A DNA stretch of 29,749 nucleotides from JAFGPJ01 sp964439135 (GCA_964439135.1 CAYTNN010000027.1:1-29749); one strand, 5' to 3'; positions 8,514-17,062 are shown, counted from the stretch's first letter. Numbers and translations: made by a program. Notes: generated by a model not told the origin, from the letters alone.

Positions 8514-8549
8514 TGTTATCTCCTTTATTTCTGAGCTTTTTATTTGCCG

Positions 8550-9638
8550 TCACTTTATGCTTTTATCCGTCTGCGATTTCTGTTCCGCCTCTTCGAGCCG
8601 CTGCCACAGCACTGTAATATTGCGATCCTGCTTGGCTTTGGACCATTCGGCGGATTGCTTCTGAAAGAATCGGGGGAACTTCTTACGCACAGCGAAGCGA
8701 TCCTTTGCCTGCTCCAGCGTCAGGCCCTCCTGCCGGGCCGCACGAATTCCATCGAGCATCGTCTGGTAATAATCCCGTACATATTTCAAGTCGTTGCGCG
8801 TGAGCACGGGGCTGTGCGAAGTAATCACACGATCGACCTTCAATCCTTCTTCGAGAAACGAGTTCAGCACGTCGATGTACCGTTGTACATCCTCAAGTTC
8901 CGCATTTTCAGTTATGCCAGGCAGGTGCCCTCGCAGGTAAACGATGGCCCCAGTGACCAGAATACCCTCCTGAGGGATATAAATCAGTATGTCGGACATG
9001 CTGTGTCCCTTGCCGAAATAGACCATTTCCAGCCGAAGGTCCCCAAGATCAAGGGTGTACCTGTCGGAAAAAGTAAAGGTCGGCTTGACTATTTCAAAAC
9101 CTTCCTCCACATCCTGCGTGTTTAATTCGAAGAACTTTATCTCCCCTTGTATCATCCTTGTCTGCAACCGGCGGCCTGTGACACGTGGGAGCAGGGCCTG
9201 CAGGTTGCGAATCGTGGCGGCATTGTAATCGAGCGACTTGCGTTTGGCGGTTTCATCTATCTGCTTGTTGATGAGCCACTGCATGTCACCGGGCAGATTG
9301 TCGTGACCGATTATCACCGCGTCTTTGAACAGGCAGTTTCCGCCGGCATGATGCATGTGGGCATGAGTATTGATGACGTATTTCCATTCATCCCGGCCCA
9401 ATTCTTTTTCGAGCCTCTCCTTAACCGGCGCCATGATACGCGGCGACATCGCCGTGTCGATTACGGCAAGGCCCTTCTGCGACTTTATCGCCACGATATT
9501 CATCCTGCCGGTCCCAAGCCAGTAGCCGATAATAACACGGTCGGAGAGTTTTTCTATCCTGACAAAATCATCCGAGCCGGGACAGAAACCGGATATGATC
9601 AACAGCAGAACAACACCGATACGAACCGACCTGACCAT
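8550..9638 (-). CDS. secreted metallo-beta-lactamase-fold hydrolase with altered metal motif
   Basis: GGAGG lies 6 bases before the ATG. Residues 1-20 form a signal peptide (hydrophobic VRIGVVLLLIISGF). The MBL fold is seen as: AVIDTAM (first strand region, about 58-64), VINTHAHMHHAGG (residues 89-100), FGKGHSMSD (H212), GILVTGAIV (about 225-233) and VITSHSP (H275). In the standard HxHxDH motif the Asp is replaced by His (H96), and the Asp normally found where TGAIV stands is Ala. The Zn1-type histidines H92, H94 and H212 remain, as do H97 and H275. It could bind one metal, use another geometry or be inactive. Family members include quinoprotein-relative and lactonase-type hydrolases; the substrate is unknown. 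First gene of an operon with the ManD-like gene. Confidence 0.87.
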   Translation of the reverse strand: MVRSVRIGVVLLLIISGFCPGSDDFVRIEKLSDRVIIGYWLGTGRMNIVAIKSQKGLAVIDTAMSPRIMAPVKERLEKELGRDEWKYVINTHAHMHHAGGNCLFKDAVIIGHDNLPGDMQWLINKQIDETAKRKSLDYNAATIRNLQALLPRVTGRRLQTRMIQGEIKFFELNTQDVEEGFEIVKPTFTFSDRYTLDLGDLRLEMVYFGKGHSMSDILIYIPQEGILVTGAIVYLRGHLPGITENAELEDVQRYIDVLNSFLEEGLKVDRVITSHSPVLTRNDLKYVRDYYQTMLDGIRAARQEGLTLEQAKDRFAVRKKFPRFFQKQSAEWSKAKQDRNITVLWQRLEEAEQKSQTDKSIK

Positions 9639-9681
9639 TTCAGACCTCCAATTTCAGCGAACAGAATTTTGTTACAGGCAC

Positions 9682-9710
9682 AATATACCATACTTGTATA
9701 ACAGTCTCAA
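9682..9710 (-). promoter_or_regulatory. sigma-70-type promoter of the MBL / ManD-like operon
   Basis: On the - strand TTGAGA (9710-9705) and TATATT (9687-9682) are separated by exactly 17 bases. The start would be near 9675, about 37 bases before the ATG at 9638. Confidence 0.75.
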
Positions 9711-9714
9711 TATA

Positions 9715-9742
9715 TTCACTCAAACGGCAGAGCAAATATACA
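9715..9742 (+). promoter_or_regulatory. possible promoter of the dipeptidyl-peptidase gene
   Basis: TTCACT (9715-9720) and TATACA (9737-9742) with a 16-base spacer match four of six consensus bases each. It sits back to back with the operon promoter at 9682-9710, so the two divergent units would share a 100-base control region. Confidence 0.4.
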
Positions 9743-9775
9743 AAAACTTGATTTGGCACGGACTACCAGGATATA

Positions 9776-12442
9776 ATGAAGAACATGAAGCAAGAAAAGA
9801 ACTTATCGGTAAATTACATTATATTCAAGACTTTGATTCTCAGCGGCTTTTTAGTTCTTTTCCTGTCAAATAAGCTCCAGGCCGAGCAGGAATCCGTGAA
9901 ATCCCCCGAGCAGCCGTATGCATATCTCTTCCCGGCAAAATATAAGAAGCTGACACAACACTTGCAGCGAGAAGATATCGAAGTCGACGAGGTTCGTGAA
10001 GATATTGAGCTGGATATCGAAGTATATCTTATAGATCGTATCGTGCGCGACAAAAAGCAGGCCGGGAAAGAGCGATCATTCAGATTGAAAACCGAGCACA
10101 GGCAGGAAACGAAGCGATTCAAGGCCCGCACAATTTTTGTCAAAACGGATCAAAAGGCAAGTGACAAAGTAAAAGAACTGCTGGACCCGACTACTAAAAA
10201 GAAAGCCTCATTCCGAAAGCTTCTCAGGCGGCCAAACGCGGCAGAGGATTATCCGATTGTCATATTAAATGCGTACGTACCGATCACACACGGCCCCGTA
10301 TGCCCTTTAGAAGAAAAACGCCAGCTAAATAAACCGATTACATTTGAGACCATCTACGATCCGAATGATAAGGTCAGTTTCCGGGGCTCACCCGTTTCGG
10401 GCTTAACCTGGTTGGAAGATGGCGAGCATTATCTCCAGGTCCGTGACGGCCGGCAATATAAAGTTCACGCCGAAAGCGGGCGTTCGATTTTATTTTTCGA
10501 TTTGAACGAGCTGGCCGAAGGATTAAAAAGTCTGCCCACCATAGATGAAAAGACCGCCGAGTCCATTTCAAAACGGACCCGGCTTACGATGAATCCCGCC
10601 CGAAGCGCGGTTCTTATCGACTATGAAAACGATTTGTACTACTGCACGTTAGATGGAAAAACGGCGGTGCGATTGACAAGCAGTCCCGGGCAAGAGGAGC
10701 TAAATAGTTTCGATCCGGGCGGGAAATTCGTCGCATTTGTCCGGGACAAGAACCTGTATGTGGTTGACGTTGCGACGCAGACCGAGCGGGCGCTGACCAC
10801 CGACGGGGGCGGATTGATTTCGAACGGCCGGGCCGACTGGGTTTATTATGAAGAGGTATTCGGCCGACGCTGGAAGACGTATTGGTGGAGTCCGGATTCA
10901 TCCGCTATTGCATTTATGCAGTTCGACGATGCGCCGGTCAATGAATTTACCGTCGTTAACAACACCAAGAGAAAGCAAGAGGTGGAAGAGACGCCTTATC
11001 CACGAGCGGGCGAGCCGAATCCGAACGTAAGGATCGGAGTCGTAACGACGGCCGGAGGGCCTGTACGATGGATCGATCTGGATGATTATCTCGAAGGGAC
11101 ATATTTAGTAACGGGTGCCGGATGGATACCGGACAGTAAACGGATATTTTTCTATGTCCAGGACCGGGCTCAGACCTGGCTCGATTTCAATACGGCCTCG
11201 AAGCGCGGCGGAGAATCCACTCGTCTTTTCCGTGAAACGACGGATGCCTGGGTCGATATGCCTGAAAGCCCGAAGTTTCTAACCGACGGATCGTTCCTGT
11301 TTTTCAGTGAACGGACCGAATGGAAGCATTTGTATCTGTATGATAAGGACGCAAAGCTCAAGCACGCAGTAACGAAAGGTGAGTGGGAAGCCAGAGGGCT
11401 CGAACATCTCGATGAAGAAAACGGCTGGATTTATGTCACGGGGATGCGCGATTCGCACATCGCAGGAAATCTTTATCGCTTGAAGATCGACGGCGGTAAA
11501 ATCAAACGCCTTACCAAAGCGCCCGGCGACCATCGCGTCAACGTGAGCCCGACCGGCAGGTATTTTATCGACACCTGGAGCAACGATTCGACACCGACAA
11601 AAGTCACGCTGTACGGCATTAACGGAAAAAAGATGCGGACGCTGGATACGAATCCCGTTTATAACCGGCAGGAGTATAAGTTCGGCACATACGAACAATT
11701 CCAGATTGAGATGTCGGACGGTTTTTTGCTGGAAGCGAGCTTAGTCAAACCGCCGGACTTTGACAGCAACAAAAAATATCCCATCTGGTTTATGACATAC
11801 GGCGGCCCGGGTTCACCGACTATTCGCAATACGTGGAGCAGCGGCCGGGCCAGAGACCACATGCTGGCACAGATGGGAATGCTTGTCTTCCGGTGCGACC
11901 CGCGCAGCGCCAGCGGAAAAGGTGCATGCTCGTCATGGACCGCGTATAAGCAGCTCGGCGTGCAGGAACTCGAAGACATCGAAGAGGCAATCGAGTGGCT
12001 CAGGGACAAGCCTTACGTCGACGATGACAGGATAGGAATGAGTGGGCACAGCTACGGCGGATTTATGACGGCTTATGCCCTGACGCACAGCGAACTGTTC
12101 ACCGGCGGAATAGCCGGGGCGCCTGTCACCGACTGGCACCTGTACGATACGATCTACACCGAGCGTTATATGGACACGCCGCAGAACAATCCGGATGGAT
12201 ATGAAAAGACTTCCGTAGTCAAAGCGGCGGAGAACCTGCACGGCAAGCTTCTGATTATTCACGGTGCGACCGACGACAACGTGCATATCGAAAATACATT
12301 AAAGCTTGTAAATGCGCTGCAGCAGGCCGACAAGAAATTCGATCTGATGATTTATCCAAAATCACGGCACGGCATAGGCGGCATACACTATGACCGTTTG
12401 GTAATAAATTTCATTAAAACCGTGCTCGAATTGAACGACTAA
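9776..12442 (+). CDS. secreted dipeptidyl-peptidase IV (peptidase family S9B)
   Basis: AGGA lies 4 bases before the ATG; an ATG three codons later is an alternative. Residues 1-37 form a signal peptide (LILSGFLVLFLSNKLQA). The beta-propeller domain occupies about 230-620 and the alpha/beta-hydrolase domain about 640-888. The catalytic triad is S759 in SGHSYGG, D833 in HGATDDNVH and H865 in SRHGI. The propeller carries DWVYYEEVF with E359 and E360, the pair that in DPP-IV holds the free N-terminus of the peptide. It is therefore predicted to release dipeptides from peptide N-termini, probably after Pro or Ala, outside the cytoplasm. An extra N-terminal region (about 40-230), rich in charged residues, precedes the propeller. 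The length of 888 is above the usual 700-760. Convergent with the HtrA gene. Confidence 0.93.
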   Translation: MKNMKQEKNLSVNYIIFKTLILSGFLVLFLSNKLQAEQESVKSPEQPYAYLFPAKYKKLTQHLQREDIEVDEVREDIELDIEVYLIDRIVRDKKQAGKERSFRLKTEHRQETKRFKARTIFVKTDQKASDKVKELLDPTTKKKASFRKLLRRPNAAEDYPIVILNAYVPITHGPVCPLEEKRQLNKPITFETIYDPNDKVSFRGSPVSGLTWLEDGEHYLQVRDGRQYKVHAESGRSILFFDLNELAEGLKSLPTIDEKTAESISKRTRLTMNPARSAVLIDYENDLYYCTLDGKTAVRLTSSPGQEELNSFDPGGKFVAFVRDKNLYVVDVATQTERALTTDGGGLISNGRADWVYYEEVFGRRWKTYWWSPDSSAIAFMQFDDAPVNEFTVVNNTKRKQEVEETPYPRAGEPNPNVRIGVVTTAGGPVRWIDLDDYLEGTYLVTGAGWIPDSKRIFFYVQDRAQTWLDFNTASKRGGESTRLFRETTDAWVDMPESPKFLTDGSFLFFSERTEWKHLYLYDKDAKLKHAVTKGEWEARGLEHLDEENGWIYVTGMRDSHIAGNLYRLKIDGGKIKRLTKAPGDHRVNVSPTGRYFIDTWSNDSTPTKVTLYGINGKKMRTLDTNPVYNRQEYKFGTYEQFQIEMSDGFLLEASLVKPPDFDSNKKYPIWFMTYGGPGSPTIRNTWSSGRARDHMLAQMGMLVFRCDPRSASGKGACSSWTAYKQLGVQELEDIEEAIEWLRDKPYVDDDRIGMSGHSYGGFMTAYALTHSELFTGGIAGAPVTDWHLYDTIYTERYMDTPQNNPDGYEKTSVVKAAENLHGKLLIIHGATDDNVHIENTLKLVNALQQADKKFDLMIYPKSRHGIGGIHYDRLVINFIKTVLELND

Positions 12443-12468
12443 CCGGCAACGCGGCAACCATAAATCCC

Positions 12469-12522
12469 CGTAGGGACAGGCCCGCGTGCCTGCCCAGGGC
12501 AACCACATGGGGTTGCCCCTAC
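12469..12522. repeat. palindromic intergenic repeat (GTAGGG...CCCTAC type)
   Basis: The element runs from CGTAGGGACAGG to TTGCCCCTACG. Its ends are near-perfect inverted repeats, and a 7-bp hairpin GGCAACC/GGTTGCC lies inside. Related GTAGGGGCAGGCC... elements occur widely between genes in several phyla. It sits between the convergent stops at 12442 and 12548 and could form a stop-proximal RNA hairpin from either strand. A second weak hairpin (CCATT/AATGG, 12534-12547) lies next to the HtrA stop. Confidence 0.7.
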
Positions 12523-12547
12523 GATAGAAATATCCATTAAACAATGG

Positions 12548-13948
12548 TTAAAATAAAAACTCACCGGACTTCTTACTCTGCGCGGTTAACTTCGCGGTGT
12601 ATCGCTGTTGAACCTGTCCGAAGATACCCACACTAATACGCATGATTTTTATTTCCGCGGCATCGCCCTCGTTGATTTTTTCCATTTCCAGCGAGAGTTC
12701 TCTGACGTTGCGCACCGTAGCATTATTAATTTGAAGTATAAGGTCTCCCGCGGTAAGGCCCGCCTTTTCTGCAATCCCGCCTCGCTCAATGTCAGTGACG
12801 ATCAAAATGGGGTATGCGCTCTGGAAGCCGAACTTGCGTGCAACCTGATCCGTAAGCTCCGAAACATCCATCTGAAAGAATTCACTTACGAGCTTCCGGC
12901 CGTCCGGCAACGGTCTTGGCAGCATCGTCAATTTGACGGTTCGGCTCCGCAAAGGGGCGTTGGATGACTTTACATAAGTCACTTCTATCGGTTCGCCGAC
13001 CTCTTTACCCATCATTTTGACATAAAAATCTATAACGCTCGTGAGCTTTCGGCCGTCAATTTCAAGAATCAAATCTCCGGCGGAAATACCCTCCCGGTTG
13101 GCGGGGCTTTCCTTACTCACCGAGTCCACGAGCAGTCCGCTGAACCCGCCAATTTTCTTCATTCTGCCCATTGCCAGGCCCAGACGAACCCGTCGCAACT
13201 CTTCCGGCATAAGCATATGACTCAGATTGTCAACGAGCATGTCCACCGGTATCGCAAATCCTATGTTCTCCGCTTCGGCCCTGACGGCGGTATTGACTCC
13301 AATCAGCTCGCCGTTAATGTTCAGCAGCGGGCCGCCGCTGTTGCCCGGATTAATCGGAGCATCCGTCTGGATCAGACCGCGGAGCCAGAAACCCTCGGCG
13401 ACCTGGATATCCCTGCCGACGGCGCTGACTACTCCGCTGGTCACGGTGTTGGCATAGCCGTAAGGATTGCCGATGGCTACAACAGTTTCGCCGATCATCA
13501 GGTCGTTACTTCGACCCAGGTGGATAAACGGCAGTTTTTTATTAACCGGTATTTTCAGAACGGCCAGGTCCTTACTTTCATCACCACTAATAATATTCGC
13601 CTCAAATTCGCTGCCATCGCTGAAGACCACCTTTATTTTCTCGGAGCCTTTTATAACATGCGCGTTGGTTATAACGTAGCCGTCTTCATGTACGACCATG
13701 CCCGAACCCAGCACGGCAACCTGCCTCTGGTATCTCGGTCCCCAAAAATCGAACATATCCGGCCATTCATAACCGGGCCAGACGGAGCTTGATACCAAAC
13801 GCTCACCGGCTATGTTCACTACGGCTTCATGGGCCTGTTCGTACACTTTCACTACCGGGGTCCTTCTGTCGAAAGTAGATTTATCCCCGGTTGAAACCGC
13901 CACTGAAAAACCAATGATAAGTAGCTGGGCTATCGTGATTATCCTCAC
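12548..13948 (-). CDS. degP: HtrA/DegP-family periplasmic serine protease with two PDZ domains
   Basis: The start chosen is GTG at 13948, with GGAGG 9 bases upstream. It gives a clean signal peptide, MRIITIAQLLIIGFSVAVS. The ATG at 13990 would add 14 residues but has no binding site. The trypsin-like domain runs to about 240, with triad H97 (TNAHVIKG), D127 (SKDLAVLKI) and S204 (GNSGGPLL). PDZ1 is about 251-341 and PDZ2 about 358-441 (GLTAGDLILQINN). The loop between the first strands is short, as in DegS/DegQ. The role is degradation of misfolded envelope proteins, probably as an oligomer. The symbol is given for the family, not for strict orthology. It is transcribed towards the DPP-IV gene. 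Confidence 0.9.
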   Translation of the reverse strand: MRIITIAQLLIIGFSVAVSTGDKSTFDRRTPVVKVYEQAHEAVVNIAGERLVSSSVWPGYEWPDMFDFWGPRYQRQVAVLGSGMVVHEDGYVITNAHVIKGSEKIKVVFSDGSEFEANIISGDESKDLAVLKIPVNKKLPFIHLGRSNDLMIGETVVAIGNPYGYANTVTSGVVSAVGRDIQVAEGFWLRGLIQTDAPINPGNSGGPLLNINGELIGVNTAVRAEAENIGFAIPVDMLVDNLSHMLMPEELRRVRLGLAMGRMKKIGGFSGLLVDSVSKESPANREGISAGDLILEIDGRKLTSVIDFYVKMMGKEVGEPIEVTYVKSSNAPLRSRTVKLTMLPRPLPDGRKLVSEFFQMDVSELTDQVARKFGFQSAYPILIVTDIERGGIAEKAGLTAGDLILQINNATVRNVRELSLEMEKINEGDAAEIKIMRISVGIFGQVQQRYTAKLTAQSKKSGEFLF

Positions 13949-14158
13949 GGCTCTAACCTCCAAAAAACCAAGTCTTTTTGATGATATCATATCTGAACCG
14001 GAGGCTTTTTTCTACTTTTTTCGTAGTTTGACAGCCGGGAAAAATCCAGGTAAGGAATCCCTGGGGCTAATTATGAAATGGGAGGCTCTTCAACCTCGGC
14101 GTTCTTCGCAGCGAGAAGATTTGCATTCTTAGCTCAATGAACCAGGAACGGCAAAATA

Positions 14159-14377
14159 TTATCGATATGAGTGGACATTGATTCTGTGCAGCTTATGCTG
14201 GGCTACTGCATCGACCAGCCACTTGGTTATAGCGGGCTTGTAATCATAATCTTCGAGACCGTGCAGGTCGTTGGGGTCCAGTGGCCCGACGCCGCCTAAG
14301 ATATTTCCGAATGTATCGCTTTCGACCGCGTAAATCTTGCCGTTGGTATGCTGCCAAAATCCTTTTATAGTACCCAT
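14159..14377 (-). CDS. small conserved-looking protein of 72 residues, function unknown
   Basis: Preceded by GAGG 4 bases before the ATG. The sequence is low in hydrophobic stretches, has no signal peptide and is composed like a real protein: MGTIKGFWQH at the start, NGKIYAVESDTFGNILG, then GPLDPNDLHGLEDYDY and an amphipathic C-terminal helix (KPAITKWLVDAVAQHKLHR). I have the impression that similar GFW..NGKIYAV..GPLDPNDL proteins occur in other planctomycetes, but cannot verify it here. It is probably cytoplasmic, and no function is offered. It stands alone between HtrA and a divergent secreted-protein gene. The flanks 13949-14158 and 14378-14576 hold no other gene; an 8-C run lies at 14497-14504. 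Confidence 0.7.
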   Translation of the reverse strand: MGTIKGFWQHTNGKIYAVESDTFGNILGGVGPLDPNDLHGLEDYDYKPAITKWLVDAVAQHKLHRINVHSYR

Positions 14378-14576
14378 AATACCTCACCCTGTTATAGCTT
14401 GTTGTTAAACTGTAATTTACTCATGTCAACAGGGACCTCGGCGATTCTTCAGTAGTCACCCTATTATAATATAAGAAATACATACCCCAAATGCAACCCC
14501 CCCCGTCTCTATACCGACTTTCCTTTCCCAGGCCCAAGATAAGACATAGAAGCAAAATCCTGCCGGGATATAAATC

Positions 14577-14605
14577 TTGTTCCGTTCACTGATTCGGCCT
14601 ATAAT
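14577..14605 (+). promoter_or_regulatory. promoter of the 14669-15598 gene
   Basis: A perfect TATAAT at 14600-14605 lies 17 bases after TTGTTC (14577-14582). The expected start near 14612 leaves a leader of about 57 bases. Confidence 0.6.
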
Positions 14606-14668
14606 TTCTACCGGCGAACTTAGATTCGTATGCACACCATTGGCACAATTTGGATTAAGGAGTCATTT

Positions 14669-15598
14669 ATGTTCAAGGTTACGATTTTAATATTATTCTC
14701 CCATTTCATTGCCGGCACGGACAAGCCCTATGTCGTCCTGGAACGTGGCGATGTCAGGGCCGTGATAGTCGACAACGAGCCGGTCGACGATGATATTTTG
14801 CCGGGGCATCGCGGCGGTTACAGCGGCTTAGCGTCACTCACTCACCGAGCGCGAGACAGGAACCTGTTCGTTCCGTTTTATGCCGGGCTTAATTTCGAGC
14901 ACATCCATGATGGAACCGTCAAGCCCAGGGACATCCTGTTTGAGCCGCGGCGGGCCCCGATGCAGATAAGGCAAATTGATGAATATACGGCGGAGCTCTA
15001 CCAGCCGCCTACGCCGCACTGGCAGCTCGAAAGTTGGTTGCGGTATCAACTGCTCGAAGACGGCGCTATTGAAATGACGCTGGAATGCATCCCGCGCGCC
15101 CGCACTTTTAAGAACGACTATATCGGTTTGTTCTTCGCCAGCTATATAGACAAGCCCGAGTCGCTGGATATTCACTTTTTGGGCCGCCCCGCCGACGAGA
15201 AGGATGTAGAGCCCCGGTGGATTCGCGGCGTGACGCTTGAGCACGGAAAATTGCCGACCCATTTGGCTGTCGATGACAATCGTAATTTCGCCCACGATCC
15301 GAATTTCCCGCTCACACTCGTCTTCAATAAATCGAATTATCGCTACACCGAGCCGTGGTATTACGGTGTAAGTCACGACATGGCTCTCGTGCTGATGTTC
15401 CGGCCGGGTGACAACATCAGGCTCAGTCAATCTCCTTCGGGAGGCGGCAGCGGGAATCCGGCATGGGATTTCCAGTGGTTCGTGCCGCAGTACAAAGTCG
15501 GGCAGCGGTATCGCTTTGTCATGCGGGCGATGTACCTGCCGTTCGAATCGCGGCAGCAAATTATCCGGGCAACCGCTCGGCATCGCGCAGATCTGTAA
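14669..15598 (+). CDS. secreted protein of unknown function (309 residues)
   Basis: AAGGAG at 14657-14662 lies 6 bases before the ATG at 14669, so the upstream in-frame ATG at 14630 is rejected. Residues 1-15 are a short signal peptide (FKVTILILFSHFIAG). The rest is rich in beta strands and aromatic residues: VVLERGDVRAVIVDNE, PGHRGGYSGLASLTH, FVPFYAGLNFEHI, PHWQLESWLRYQLLEDG and WDFQWFVPQY. The pattern resembles galactose-mutarotase-like beta-sandwiches in planctomycete secreted proteins, but I do not recognise a named family and see no catalytic set. It has its own promoter. The next gene is the broken PQQ-propeller gene. Confidence 0.82.
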   Translation: MFKVTILILFSHFIAGTDKPYVVLERGDVRAVIVDNEPVDDDILPGHRGGYSGLASLTHRARDRNLFVPFYAGLNFEHIHDGTVKPRDILFEPRRAPMQIRQIDEYTAELYQPPTPHWQLESWLRYQLLEDGAIEMTLECIPRARTFKNDYIGLFFASYIDKPESLDIHFLGRPADEKDVEPRWIRGVTLEHGKLPTHLAVDDNRNFAHDPNFPLTLVFNKSNYRYTEPWYYGVSHDMALVLMFRPGDNIRLSQSPSGGGSGNPAWDFQWFVPQYKVGQRYRFVMRAMYLPFESRQQIIRATARHRADL

Positions 15599-15620
15599 CG
15601 GTGATGAACGAACACTTAAC

Positions 15621-15650
15621 TTGACAATAGTCCTGCCAATTGTGTTTAAT
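15621..15650 (+). promoter_or_regulatory. promoter in front of the PQQ-propeller pseudogene
   Basis: A perfect TTGACA (15621-15626) and TTTAAT (15645-15650) are separated by 18 bases. Its start near 15657 is about 137 bases ahead of the pseudogene start codon, so the control region appears intact although the gene is broken. Confidence 0.65.
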
Positions 15651-15731
15651 ATGCACGCTTGTATTGACTGGATTTTGCCAGGCAACAGCGATTTGTTTTT
15701 TGCCAGGATAATTGGATGGAATCAAAACTGG

Positions 15732-15751
15732 ATTCCCGCCTTCGCGGGAAT
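15732..15751. repeat. short palindromic repeat (ATTCCCGC..GCGGGAAT type)
   Basis: An 8-bp perfect stem with a 4-base loop lies in the context GGATTCCCGC...GCGGGAATGACA, a dispersed intergenic palindrome seen in many bacterial genomes. It lies in the presumed leader of the pseudogene at 15794. Confidence 0.7.
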
Positions 15752-15793
15752 GACAGTGTGGCGTAAGAATTAATTTCAGGAAGAAAGGGCACG

Positions 15794-16808
15794 ATGAAAC
15801 AAGCGATTAGGTCGGCAATGATAAACGGAATCAAAGGATGGAGTCTTTCTTTGCTTTTCGGCATATTATTAACCTGCACGGCTCAGGGGCAGGAGTGGAC
15901 GCGGTTCCGCGGCCCGAATGGCTAGGGGATAAGTGATGCCCGGACGATTCCCGTCAAATGGACAGAAAAGGATTACAACTGGAAGGCGAAACTGCCCGGC
16001 GGAGGCCACGGCTCGCCGGTTCTCTGGAATAACAAAGTGTTCGTGACCTGCAAGAATCCGGAACCGGCCGGCGGCATACTTCTGACCCTTAGCGTTTCCG
16101 ACGGCCGGGTGCTGTGGCAAAAAAAATATAAACTCACCCCCCTACCGCTCCCACAATGACAATAGCTATGCTACGGCGACGCCTGCTGTAGTCGCCGAGC
16201 GAGTTTACGTCTTGTGGCAAACGAGCAACGAGACGATTATTGCCGGCCTGGACCATAACGGCCGGGAACTCTGGCAGCGTACTTTTCCGGGTATCAATTC
16301 CCGCTTCGGGCCGGGGACGTCACCCATGCTCTTCGATGATATCGTGGTTTTTACTCACGAGCAATGGGAAGGCGGCAAAGGCGGGGCCGGGATACAATTG
16401 TCCGCGGTCCGGCCGGGCTCCGAAGACAATCCCGGACAGGTGACTCTCGCATACAAACACAACGGAAAAACCGCTCCGTATGTCTCTACCTCCTTAGCGA
16501 AAGACGGCCTGCTCTTTACCTTTCACGACCAGGGAGATGTCTCTTGCCTGCGCATCGAAACGGGTGAGGTGCTCTGGTCCGAAAGGCCGGGCGGCAGGTT
16601 TTACGGCTCGCCGGTCTGGGTTAACGACCTGCTGTACTGTATCAATAGACAAGGCGAAGTTCTCGTTCTTAAAGCGGCGCCCGCCTACGAACTGCCGGAT
16701 GTCAATCCCTTAGGTGAAAAAAGCCAGGCCACCCCCGCCGTTGCCGGCGACAGGATGTACCTGCGCACATATTCACACCTGATCTCCATCGGCGGCAGGA
16801 CGCAGTGA
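15794..16808 (+). pseudogene. PQQ-binding-like beta-propeller protein, broken by a stop and a frameshift
   Basis: The start ATG follows an AGGAAG-type site and gives a signal peptide (GWSLSLLFGILLTCTAQG). The text then reads EWTRFRGPNG, the typical opening of secreted PQQ-like propeller proteins, and hits TAG at 15923-15925 where homologues have Ser, Thr or another residue before GIS. After the stop the frame continues normally (GISDARTIPVKWTEKDYNWKA in pieces) until a run of six C residues at 16137-16142. One C too many there shifts the frame; removing it restores SHNDNSYATATPAV and the rest up to the end RTYSHLISIGG. The two separate lesions favour a true pseudogene over a single sequencing error. 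An intact copy would be an exported propeller protein of about 337 residues. Confidence 0.85.
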
Positions 16809-16938
16809 AAGATTGATTTACCTGAGACTTTTCTTCCCGCAAATTAAACGGAAGATATCAGCTAAAACTCTTTTTAAGTTTCCTGAACCGCAAATGAACC
16901 TTGTTTTCGCAAGATCGTAGATAAATATAGCGTTACGT

Positions 16939-16968
16939 TTGGCCTCGATAATGGCACTTAATTATAGT
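16939..16968 (+). promoter_or_regulatory. possible promoter of the acyltransferase gene
   Basis: TTGGCC (16939-16944) and TATAGT (16963-16968) have an 18-base spacer. The -35 match is weak. No other element is seen in 16809-17014. Confidence 0.35.
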
Positions 16969-17062
16969 TCTCGCCGAGTGTTTTCCCCAGGGAAGGGAGT
17001 AATCGAATAGTAAAGTGTATTTAAAAAGGAAAAATGCACTTTACGTATTGGGGAATAGCAGA

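Noticed and set aside
7911..8534. 207-residue open frame on the + strand
   Set aside because: It is the complement of the ManD-like gene, whose - strand frame has a full set of family motifs and a ribosome binding site.
8544..9125. 193-residue open frame on the + strand
   Set aside because: Antisense shadow of the MBL-fold gene; no recognisable domain or start signal.
13217..13792. 191-residue open frame on the + strand
   Set aside because: Antisense to the HtrA protease domain; the - strand carries the full catalytic triad.
14497..14504. Run of eight C residues
   Set aside because: A phase-variation tract was considered, but it lies in neither a gene nor a promoter spacer.
14640..14655. 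TGGCAC resembling half of a sigma-54 site
   Set aside because: No GC dinucleotide at the required 12-base distance.
14834..15685. 283-residue open frame on the - strand
   Set aside because: It covers the secreted protein gene at 14669-15598, which has promoter, binding site and signal peptide; the antisense frame has none of these.
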